Positions 1-5,401 of a DNA stretch of 6,147 nucleotides are shown piece by piece. Below the pieces are notes generated by a model. The model was not told where the DNA came from and did not search any database. It saw only the letters and a program-made list of their open reading frames with translations. The stretch's first letter is position 1, and every line of letters begins with the position of its first letter. Position numbers and translations under genes: made by a program. This DNA comes from Brachybacterium sp. (GTDB taxonomy: Bacteria > Actinomycetota > Actinomycetes > Actinomycetales > Dermabacteraceae), in the NCBI GenBank assembly GCA_027322375.1, contig DAHVRS010000073.1, forward strand, positions 1-6,147, in the 5' to 3' direction.

Positions 1-26
1 CGCGGACTCGCGCCGCTCGTGGGCAA

Positions 27-80
27 TTTAGTCGCCCTACGACCGATCGCGCCGCTGGCACCGGTCGTACGGCGACAAAA
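27..80. repeat. Long inverted repeat, two 19-bp arms, downstream of the macrodomain gene
   Basis: Positions 31-45 pair with 62-76 at 14 of 15 positions, the one mismatch being 37 against 70. After an A-A mismatch (30/77), three more T-A pairs (27-29 with 78-80) extend the stem. The 16-nt centre (46-61) holds a mini-hairpin, GCC 51-53 with GGC 57-59. Each arm also carries its own smaller dyad, GTCG-N5-CGAC. The repeat begins 31 bp past the macrodomain stop codon. It could be a transcription terminator without a proper U-run (a leftward transcript would read TAAATTG after the stem), a pair of protein-binding sites in opposite orientation, or a REP-like element. The geometry is directly visible; the role is inferred. 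Confidence 0.8.
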
Positions 81-111
81 CTGGGGCCGACGGGCGCGCG
101 GTCGCGGGCCG

Positions 112-633
112 TCAGCCGGCGAGATGGCGGCGGAAGGCGTCCTCGGCCGAGGCGCCGAAGGGGACGAGCACGACGGTGTCGATCTTCCCCGCGACCTCGT
201 CGGCGCTCTCGCGCAGCGTCTCGATCGCGATCCGGGCGGCGTCGTCCATCGGCCAGCCATAGACCCCGGCGGAGATCGCCGGGAAGGCGAGGCTGCGCGC
301 CCCGATCCGGACTGCCTCGCGCAGGCTTTCGCGATAGCAGGAGGCGAGGATTGCGGAGCGATCCTCCGAGGTCGAGTAGACGGGGCCCACGGTGTGGATC
401 ACCCAGCGCGCGGGCAGGTCCCCAGCAGTGGTCGCGACCGCGTGACCTGCGGGGAGACCGTCTGGCAGGGTGTTCTCGCGCAGGGCGCGGCAGGCAGCGA
501 GGATCGCGGGGCCGCCTGCGCGGTGGATCGCGCCGTCCACTCCCCCACCGCCCAGCAGGGAGGAGTTCGCGGCGTTGACGATCGCGTCGGTGCGTTCGCG
601 GGTGATGTCCCCGGGACGGATCAGGATCTCCAT
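112..633 (-). CDS. MacroD/YmdB-type macrodomain protein (O-acetyl-ADP-ribose / ADP-ribosyl hydrolase)
   Basis: This 173-residue protein is a single macrodomain, close to the length of E. coli YmdB (about 177). Family members remove the acetyl group from O-acetyl-ADP-ribose and hydrolyse mono-ADP-ribose attached to acidic protein side chains, in the cytoplasm. Visible motifs are GDIT (residues 8-11, adenine contact), IVNAANSSLLGGGGVDGAIH (18-37), containing N23 and D33, the counterparts of the YmdB catalytic Asn25 and Asp35, AGDLPA (70-75), HTVGP (80-84), FPAISAGVYGWP (117-128, the phosphate loop), and a C-terminal helix. The ATG at 633 is chosen because GGAGG lies seven bases upstream and the protein then begins directly with the first beta-strand; an in-frame GTG at 666 would add 11 unconserved residues. 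All key residues are present, so it should be active. It has no co-directional partner here; the PLP aminotransferase is divergent from it. The family call is firm; the in vivo substrate is unknown. Confidence 0.93.
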   Translation of the reverse strand: MEILIRPGDITRERTDAIVNAANSSLLGGGGVDGAIHRAGGPAILAACRALRENTLPDGLPAGHAVATTAGDLPARWVIHTVGPVYSTSEDRSAILASCYRESLREAVRIGARSLAFPAISAGVYGWPMDDAARIAIETLRESADEVAGKIDTVVLVPFGASAEDAFRRHLAG

Positions 634-640
634 GTCAGGA

Positions 641-645
641 CCTCC
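641..645 (-). promoter_or_regulatory. Ribosome binding site of the macrodomain gene
   Basis: The minus strand reads GGAGG followed by seven bases and then ATG at 633. This is a strong Shine-Dalgarno match with ideal spacing, and it decides the start codon against the upstream GTG. Confidence 0.8.
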
Positions 646-676
646 ATGCGCCTTCGCTCCTCTCACGGCCCGTCAC

Positions 677-718
677 GCGCAGTCCTCCGCGTACAGCCCT
701 CCACGTACAGCCCTCCAC
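677..718. repeat. 14-bp tandem repeat between divergent genes
   Basis: The 14-mer GTACAGCCCTCCAC occurs twice head to tail (691-704 and 705-718) with no mismatch. A degenerate third unit in the same register at 677-690 matches at 10 of 14 positions. The tract lies in the 151-bp gap between the two divergent genes, nearer the macrodomain gene, where it would fall in a promoter or 5' leader. On the minus strand each unit carries a GGAGG-like core. It could be an iterated regulator site or a replication-slippage duplication; the sequence alone does not decide. Confidence 0.8.
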
Positions 719-720
719 AC

Positions 721-738
721 GCCGGTTTTTCCACCGGC
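721..738. repeat. Short inverted repeat GCCGGT/ACCGGC
   Basis: A perfect 6-bp inverted repeat (721-726 with 733-738) surrounds a 6-nt T-rich centre. It directly follows the 14-bp tandem repeat and lies within the divergent promoter region, so a terminator role is unlikely. It may be an operator or a structured leader element; no function can be assigned. Confidence 0.5.
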
Positions 739-766
739 CGTCGCCTCTCACCGTAGCCCTGCCCCG

Positions 767-777
767 GTCTGACAGAC
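767..777. promoter_or_regulatory. Perfect 11-bp palindrome just upstream of the aminotransferase start
   Basis: GTCTGACAGAC is a perfect odd-length dyad ending seven bases before the ATG at 785. Its position suits an operator overlapping the transcription start or translation initiation region. No convincing Shine-Dalgarno sequence lies between it and the ATG, so a short-leader or leaderless transcript is possible. No clear -35/-10 pair was recognised on either strand of this gap. The palindrome is certain; the operator role is inferred. Confidence 0.3.
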
Positions 778-784
778 TCGCGGG

Positions 785-2011
785 ATGGAGACTTCCGGAC
801 CCTGGACCCGTGCCACTGCCGCCGCCGGCCTGCTGAGGGACGGCGAGGCGCGCCCCACCGTGTTCGCCAGGATGTCGGCGCTCGCCGCACGGCACGGCGC
901 GCTGAGCCTCGGCCAGGGCTACCCGGACGATGCCCCGCCGCCGCAGGTCGCGGACGCGGCGGTCGAGGCGATCCGGGCGGGCCGCAACCAGTACCCGCCG
1001 GGCGCCGGGGAGGCCGTGCTGCGCGAGGCGATCGCGGAGCATCAGCGGGCCTGGTACGGGCTCGAGTGGGATCCGGGCAGCGAGGTGCTAGTGACCACGG
1101 GCGCGACCGAGGCGCTCGCGGCGACGCTGCTCGCGCTCGTTGAGCCCGGCGATGAGGTGGTCACCCTCGAGCCGTTCTACGACCAGTACGCGGCGATGAT
1201 CGCGCTGGCGGGCGGGGTGCACCGCACCGTCAAGGTCACCACCGCGCCCGGCCCCGACGGCGGGGACCTGCAGGTCGCGGTCGATGAGACGGCCCTGCGC
1301 GCGGCGGTCACAGACCGCACCCGGCTGATCCTCGTGAACACTCCGCACAACCCCACCGGGCTGATGCTGCGCGATTCCACGCTGCAGCTGATCGTCGATG
1401 CCGCGATCGCGCACGACGCCCTGATCGTCACCGACGAGGTGTACGAGCACCTCGCCTTCGCCACCCAGCACCGCCCGCTCGCGACCCTGCCCGGAGCGCA
1501 GGACCGCACGATCTCGATCTCCTCGGCGGGGAAGACCTTCGCCGTGACCGGCTGGAAGATCGGCTGGATCACCGCACGGCCCGAGCTGGTCACAGCGGTG
1601 ACCGGGATCAAGCAGTGGCTGACCTACTCCTCCGGCGCCCCGTTCCAGCCGGCCGTCGCGGCGGGCCTGACCCTGCCACCAGCGGCTTTCGAGGAGCTCG
1701 CCGCGAACCTGCGGGAGCGCCGCGACCTGCTCACGGCGGGTCTGCGGGAGATCGGGTTCCGGGTGAGCACAGCGGAGGCCGGCTACTTCACGCTCGCGGA
1801 CGCCAGCGGATTCGGGGAGGCCGACGCAGACGCGCTCGCGGAGCGGCTGCCCCTCGAGGCGGGCGTGGTCGCGATCCCGCTGTCCGCGTTCTTCCACGGC
1901 GGGGACGCGGGCGCGGCGAGCGCCCAGCTGCGCATGGCGTTCTGCAAGAGCCGCGGCACGATCGAGCGCGCCCTCGAGCAGCTCGACGCCTGGGCGGCCC
2001 CGCGCCGCTGA
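785..2011 (+). CDS. Class I/II PLP-dependent aminotransferase, DapC / kynurenine-aminotransferase-like
   Basis: This 408-residue cytoplasmic enzyme has the fold-type I aminotransferase layout and usual length. The N-terminal segment SLGQGYPDD (41-49) is typical of kynurenine aminotransferase and mycobacterial DapC-like members. The PLP site is complete: GATEA (106-110) for phosphate, FYDQY (131-135) with the ring-stacking aromatic, NTPHNPTG (185-192) with N189, TDEVYEHL (216-223) with D217 and Y220, and SISSAGKTFAVTGWKIGW (244-261) with K250 as the internal aldimine lysine. R383 in QLRMAFCK is the expected substrate carboxylate clamp. It resembles M. tuberculosis Rv0858c, annotated as N-succinyldiaminopimelate aminotransferase in lysine and cell-wall biosynthesis, as I recall that sequence. 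Many relatives prefer kynurenine, glutamine or methionine, so substrate is uncertain. The ATG at 785 has only a weak purine tract upstream; M30 is an alternative start but would cut away residues that relatives usually have. It is divergent from the macrodomain gene and convergent with fadB. Confidence 0.92.
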   Translation: METSGPWTRATAAAGLLRDGEARPTVFARMSALAARHGALSLGQGYPDDAPPPQVADAAVEAIRAGRNQYPPGAGEAVLREAIAEHQRAWYGLEWDPGSEVLVTTGATEALAATLLALVEPGDEVVTLEPFYDQYAAMIALAGGVHRTVKVTTAPGPDGGDLQVAVDETALRAAVTDRTRLILVNTPHNPTGLMLRDSTLQLIVDAAIAHDALIVTDEVYEHLAFATQHRPLATLPGAQDRTISISSAGKTFAVTGWKIGWITARPELVTAVTGIKQWLTYSSGAPFQPAVAAGLTLPPAAFEELAANLRERRDLLTAGLREIGFRVSTAEAGYFTLADASGFGEADADALAERLPLEAGVVAIPLSAFFHGGDAGAASAQLRMAFCKSRGTIERALEQLDAWAAPRR

Positions 2012-2014
2012 CCT

Positions 2015-2040
2015 GCGGCGCACGCGCCAGCCTGCGCCGT
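2015..2040 (+). terminator. Candidate terminator hairpin after the aminotransferase gene
   Basis: Four bases past the stop codon, CGGCGCA (2016-2022) pairs with TGCGCCG (2033-2039) around a 10-nt loop, with a possible extra G-U pair (2015/2040). No U-run follows, as is common for GC-rich actinobacterial 3' hairpins. Its place right behind the stop in a convergent gap supports a termination or mRNA-stabilising role. Confidence 0.45.
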
Positions 2041-2066
2041 CGGCCGCCCTCCCTGCCGCTGCCTCA

Positions 2067-2115
2067 GCCGACAGACCCGCCTCCACCCCCCTCGGGTGGG
2101 AACGGACCCGTCGGC
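2067..2115. terminator. Candidate bidirectional terminator between convergent genes
   Basis: An outer pair GCCGAC (2067-2072) / GTCGGC (2110-2115) encloses an inner hairpin CCACCC (2083-2088) / GGGTGG (2094-2099) with a 5-nt loop. A further GTCGGC at 2039-2044 could compete for the same GCCGAC. The structure lies 8 bp past the end of fadB on the minus strand and about 55 bp past the aminotransferase stop, so it could end transcripts from both sides. There is no U-tract on either strand. Confidence 0.4.
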
Positions 2116-2123
2116 CGTTCTGC

Positions 2124-4331
2124 TCAGCGCTTCGCGGTGAACCGTGCGCCGTGGAAGGCGCTGCCGGTGACGCGCTCGGAGGTGCCGGTCGCGTCGAGAT
2201 AGGGGGTGACGCCGCCGCGATGGCGGGGGAATCCGGCGCCGAGGATCAGCGCGAGGTCCACCTGCTCGGGCTGCTCGACCACGCCCTCCTCGAGCATGAG
2301 CGCGATCTCCTCGGCGAGCCCGTCGCGGACCGCCTCGAGCAGCGCCTCGCCCACGAGCGGCTCGATCCCGGCGGGGTGCTCGCCCTCCCCGAAGACCTGC
2401 GCGACGGTCGCGGAGACCGGCGGGTGCACGGCGGCGCGGCTCCGCTCGGTGAAGTGGGCGCCGCCCTGCGCCATGAGGCTGAGGCCCGGGGAGGCGTGGA
2501 AGCGGTCGCCCAGCTGCTCGGCGAGGACCGCGCCCACATGGTCGGCGACGGCGAGCCCCACGAGGTCCAGCAGCGCGAAGGGCCGCATCGGCAGGCCCAG
2601 CGGGTCCAGGGAGGCGTCGACCTCGACCGGGTCCGCGCCCGCGTCGAGAGAGCCGAGCACGGCACCGAGGACACGGAACAGCAGGCGGTTGACGATGAAG
2701 CCGGGCGCGTCGGCACTGCGCACACCGAACTTCCGCAGGCGCCGCACCACCTCGAGGCCGGTGGCGAGAGTGGCCTCGTCGGTCGCGTCGGTGTGGATCA
2801 CCTCCACCAGCGGCATCTTCTCGACGGGGTTGAAGAAGTGCAGCCCGAGCACGCGCTCGGGGTGGGCGAGGCCCTCGGCCATCGCGGCGACGGAGAGGGA
2901 GGAGGTGTTGGTGACGAGCAGGGCATCCTCCGCGAGCACGCCCTCGAGCTCCGCGAACACGGAGCGCTTGATCGCGAGCACCTCGGGCACCGCCTCGAGC
3001 ACGAGATCGCAGCCGGCGAGGTCCGCCACCTCGGTGGTGGCCGAGAGGTTCTCCGTGATCGCGGTGGCGGCCGCTTCATCGAGGAGGCCCCGCGCGGCGG
3101 CGCGGGCCACCACCTCACGGGCATGGGCGAGGCCCTTCACGGCGATGTCCGCGTCGATGTCGCGCATCGTCACCGGCACCTGCAGCCCGATCGCGAGCTG
3201 GGCGGCGATCTGTGCGGCCATGAGCCCAGCCCCGGCGACGCCCACGCGCCGCAGCTCCCGTGCCCCCTCGACGGGGGCGCGGCCGGGCTTGCCACGACGC
3301 AGCAGCTCGGCGGAGTACATGGACGCGGCGGCGCTGTCGCCGCGCACGAGCTCACCGAGCGCGGCGCTCTCACGGTCCAGTGCCTCGCGGAGGGTCGAGC
3401 CGGGCAGTGCCTGCAGCAGCGCGAGCGCGCGGCCGACGGCGGGGGCTCCCTGCGCCTCGAGCCGGGCGGCCCAGGCGCGGCGCGTCTCAGCGGGGCCATG
3501 GGCGGCATCCAGTGCGTCCAGCAGCGCCTCGGCCTCGGCGGAGTCCGCGGCGGGCAGGGGCGCCTCGCGACCAGCCCAGGCGCCGGGGGCGCCTGCGGGG
3601 GCGAGGGCGACGGTCTCGGCGAGGGCGGGGTCGACGATGTCCGCGTCGTCCTCGTCGAGGTCCGCGTGGGCGGCGACGAGCGCAGCGAACTCCTCGAGCG
3701 CCGCGTCGAGATCCTCGGCGAGCTCGTCGACGAGTCCGACCTCGAGCGCCTGGGCGGCGGTGAGCTGCTTGTCCCGGGCAGGGTCCTCGAGAATCATGCG
3801 CACAGCCTCTTCGGCGCCGACCACGGACTGCAGCAGCGTGGTGCCGCCCCAGCCGGGGACGAGGCCGAGGGACGTCTCGGGCAGGCCGATGCCGCGCACG
3901 CCGGGCGCGGCGGTGCGCACGTCGGCCATGAGCGCGACCTCGAGGCCGCCGCCGAGGGCGATGCCGTTGAGGTGGGCGAGGACGGGAACGGGACTGGTGC
4001 GCACCCGGATCTGCAGGTCATGAGCGAGGCGCGTCATCGCCTCGACGTTCTCGACCGCCTGGGGATCCGCGAACATGGACAGGTCCGCGCCGGCGAGGAA
4101 GACCTTGCCGGTGCCGGTGAGGGCGATGGCCTGGATCTCGCCGGCCTCCGCACGGTCCAGGGCGGTGGTGAGCGCGCCGGTGACGGCGTCGATCGAACGG
4201 GGGCCGAGGGTTGCGGGGCGGCGTTCCTCCCCTTCGGGTGGGGCGAAGGTGAGGACGGCGACCGTGCCGAGCCCAGGGTGCTCGCGGTCCTCGGCGATGA
4301 CTCGGGTGATGTGCTCGGTGTAGCTGCTCAT
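2124..4331 (-). CDS. fadB: FadB-type bifunctional enoyl-CoA hydratase / 3-hydroxyacyl-CoA dehydrogenase
   Basis: This 735-residue protein carries two consecutive steps of fatty-acid beta-oxidation: hydration of trans-2-enoyl-CoA, then NAD-dependent oxidation of the L-3-hydroxyacyl-CoA. The crotonase domain (about 15-220) shows the oxyanion-hole segment AGAD (80-83), NGIALGGGLEV (122-132) with E131, and PETSLGLVPGWGG (151-163) with E152; these match E. coli FadB Glu119 and Glu139. An Ala/Glu-rich linker (220-360) follows. The NAD-binding domain starts at 362 with GAGLMA (367-372) and acidic D391 after beta-2. Catalytic features are NTSS (475-478), H498 in GLHFFNP and E510, with the 12-residue His-Glu spacing of this family, and N548 in the dimerisation half. 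Length is near E. coli FadB (729), but the linker is longer and the C-terminal part shorter. The ATG at 4331 follows GAAAGG at good spacing; in-frame codons upstream are unconserved. No thiolase gene accompanies it within the window. Confidence 0.94.
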   Translation of the reverse strand: MSSYTEHITRVIAEDREHPGLGTVAVLTFAPPEGEERRPATLGPRSIDAVTGALTTALDRAEAGEIQAIALTGTGKVFLAGADLSMFADPQAVENVEAMTRLAHDLQIRVRTSPVPVLAHLNGIALGGGLEVALMADVRTAAPGVRGIGLPETSLGLVPGWGGTTLLQSVVGAEEAVRMILEDPARDKQLTAAQALEVGLVDELAEDLDAALEEFAALVAAHADLDEDDADIVDPALAETVALAPAGAPGAWAGREAPLPAADSAEAEALLDALDAAHGPAETRRAWAARLEAQGAPAVGRALALLQALPGSTLREALDRESAALGELVRGDSAAASMYSAELLRRGKPGRAPVEGARELRRVGVAGAGLMAAQIAAQLAIGLQVPVTMRDIDADIAVKGLAHAREVVARAAARGLLDEAAATAITENLSATTEVADLAGCDLVLEAVPEVLAIKRSVFAELEGVLAEDALLVTNTSSLSVAAMAEGLAHPERVLGLHFFNPVEKMPLVEVIHTDATDEATLATGLEVVRRLRKFGVRSADAPGFIVNRLLFRVLGAVLGSLDAGADPVEVDASLDPLGLPMRPFALLDLVGLAVADHVGAVLAEQLGDRFHASPGLSLMAQGGAHFTERSRAAVHPPVSATVAQVFGEGEHPAGIEPLVGEALLEAVRDGLAEEIALMLEEGVVEQPEQVDLALILGAGFPRHRGGVTPYLDATGTSERVTGSAFHGARFTAKR

Positions 4332-4337
4332 CGGGAA

Positions 4338-4343
4338 CCTTTC
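4338..4343 (-). promoter_or_regulatory. Ribosome binding site of fadB
   Basis: The minus strand reads GAAAGG, six bases, then ATG at 4331. This supports that ATG over an in-frame start codon 27 codons upstream (4412), whose extra residues show no family resemblance. Confidence 0.65.
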
Positions 4344-4377
4344 GCGCTCTCGTCGTCGAGTGCAGGTGGGTGCCGCG

Positions 4378-4415
4378 TCAATGCTTGATACCGCGGGTTT
4401 CAGATAGATCATGCC
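4378..4415 (-). promoter_or_regulatory. A+T-raised patch upstream of fadB, candidate promoter/operator
   Basis: The 167-bp gap upstream of fadB contains one 38-bp stretch in which about half the bases are A or T, against a very GC-rich background. On the minus strand it includes TATCAA, a fair -10-like hexamer roughly 50 bp before the start codon, but no good -35 at the right distance. The stretch has an imperfect dyad centred on CCGCGG with T-rich and A-rich flanks (TTGATACCG against CGGGTTTCA, 5 of 9 positions symmetric). A fatty-acid-responsive repressor could bind there, but this is speculation from position. The rest of the gap shows only a GGCGGCAT direct repeat (4466-4473, 4479-4486). 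Confidence 0.25.
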
Positions 4416-4498
4416 TCAGTGCGGCCCCGGGTGTCCACCGCGGCGGCCGGGCACGGGCTTCACCGGGCGGCATCATTCGGCGGCATGACCCCACGACA

Positions 4499-5374
4499 TC
4501 ACTCCGCGCGGATCCAGACCCCATCCTCGACCGCGTTGATCGAGCTGAGGAGCACGAAGTGGCCGGCGGGGTCGACGTCCTCCGGCACCGGGATCGCGTA
4601 TTCGCCGAAGAAGGTGTCGCCGACGTCGATGGACTTCTGCTGGGAGGTCTCGCTGTAGCGCGGCGTGACGAGGCTGGTCGAGCGGTACTCGGTGCCGTCG
4701 GGTGCGACGTAGGAGACGGAGAGCCAGTAGACCGAGCTCGCGTCGAGGGTGCGCGAGCCGCGGTTGACGCCCGTGAGGGTGACCAGGACGTACTTGTCCC
4801 CCGCCTTCGGCGCCTCGTTGAAGGTGTTCGCGTCGTGCAGCTCATCGGTGGCGTCCCAGTCCACGGTGGAGATCCGCATGTCGACCGGGATGCCCTGGAG
4901 GGGCTGATCCATGCGGACCGCGGTGCCGATATCGACGGCCTCGTCCTTCCCGGTCGGGGTCTGCGTCAGCGTCTCGGACGCGGTGGCGATCTCGGTCGCC
5001 GTCGGCTCACCGGAGTCGCCGCCCTCCGAACTCTCGCCATCGCTCGAGGAACCGTCGGTCGAGGTGCCGTCGGCGGTGGCGCTCGGGCCGTCGGTGGCGC
5101 GGACGGGGTCGTCCTGGAGCGTGCGCACTCCGAAGAACCCGCCGACGCCGAGCAGCAAGCCGAGGACGAGCGAGGAGCAGGCCACGGCCGTGTAGAAGGG
5201 TGTGCGCGAGCGGCGTTCAGGCAGCCGTCGCGTGGTCGGCGTGGGCTGCTGAAAGTGCTGGTGCGGCATTGCGTGCTGGTGCGGCGGGCGCCCGAGTGGC
5301 GGCGCCGCGTCCCCCTTCCCCGGCGCAGTCGTCGGCCCCTGGCGGGGCGCCCTCACGCTAGCGCACCCCGGCAC
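4499..5374 (-). CDS. Membrane-anchored protein with DUF4352-like extracellular domain
   Basis: This 291-residue protein has four parts. Residues 1-57 are a Pro/His/Gln/Arg-rich cytoplasmic tail; about 59-83 form one hydrophobic helix (FYTAVACSSLVLGLLLGVGG) preceded by arginines, giving an outward C-terminus; 88-147 are a Ser/Thr/Asp/Glu/Gly-rich stalk; and 150-291 are a beta-rich domain. In that domain AGDKYVLVTLTGVNRGS (191-207), the APDGTEYRS turn (224-232), IDVGDTFFGEYAIPVP (249-264) and a closing strand fit the DUF4352 immunoglobulin-like pattern common in Gram-positive surface proteins. No catalytic residues are recognisable. The start is uncertain: GTG at 5374, GTG at 5356 (GGGGTG eight bases upstream) or ATG at 5269. 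An in-frame repeat spanning the last argues that coding starts further upstream. It follows the preceding gene by 27 bp, so the two are probably co-transcribed. Cys66 lies at the start of the helix, not after one, so it is not a lipoprotein site. Confidence 0.8.
   Translation of the reverse strand: MPGCASVRAPRQGPTTAPGKGDAAPPLGRPPHQHAMPHQHFQQPTPTTRRLPERRSRTPFYTAVACSSLVLGLLLGVGGFFGVRTLQDDPVRATDGPSATADGTSTDGSSSDGESSEGGDSGEPTATEIATASETLTQTPTGKDEAVDIGTAVRMDQPLQGIPVDMRISTVDWDATDELHDANTFNEAPKAGDKYVLVTLTGVNRGSRTLDASSVYWLSVSYVAPDGTEYRSTSLVTPRYSETSQQKSIDVGDTFFGEYAIPVPEDVDPAGHFVLLSSINAVEDGVWIRAE
5255..5285 (-). repeat. 13-bp direct repeat inside the DUF4352-like gene
   Basis: A 13-bp unit occurs at 5255-5267 and 5273-5285 with an 18-bp period, exactly six codons. 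On the minus strand it encodes PHQH twice, on either side of the internal ATG at 5269. Codon-length periodicity across that ATG supports translation starting upstream of it. Confidence 0.75.
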
Positions 5375-5401
5375 GCTGCTCGGCGCACTCGAGCAGAGAC
5401 C

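Noticed and set aside
1..111. A tRNA or small structured RNA at the left end, suggested by the long stem
   Set aside because: No T-loop motif, anticodon arm or acceptor pairing could be fitted on either strand; the structure is a single long stem.
112..633. Macrodomain as part of a DarTG-like toxin-antitoxin pair
   Set aside because: No ADP-ribosyltransferase toxin lies next to it, and its motifs and length are those of stand-alone MacroD/YmdB enzymes, not the DarG antitoxin.
635..718. Possible leader peptide ahead of the macrodomain gene, starting at a GTG in the tandem repeat and ending one base before the ATG at 633
   Set aside because: The frame stays open far upstream, as happens by chance at this GC content. 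The GTG lacks a ribosome binding site, and the start at 633 already has its own strong one.
19..756. A 245-codon forward open frame covering the macrodomain gene
   Set aside because: It crosses the inverted repeat and the divergent promoter and has no recognisable domain. The reverse strand has a full macrodomain and a good ribosome binding site.
1088..2086. A 332-codon reverse open frame opposite the aminotransferase
   Set aside because: The product is Arg/Gly/Gln-rich and motif-free, while the forward strand encodes a complete PLP enzyme. It is a GC-bias shadow.
2151..4388. A 745-codon forward open frame opposite fadB
   Set aside because: It is exactly antisense to a gene with intact catalytic motifs in both domains. 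Its translation is Gly/Arg/Glu/His-biased without any family motif, as expected for the antisense frame of a GC-rich gene.
4385..4413. Forward promoter using TTGATA at 4385-4390
   Set aside because: No -10 hexamer lies at 16-18 bp spacing, and no rightward gene exists downstream.
5165..5200. Lipoprotein signal at Cys66 of the 291-residue protein
   Set aside because: AVAC lies at the beginning of the hydrophobic segment, not after it, and residues before it are arginine-rich. An uncleaved membrane anchor fits better.
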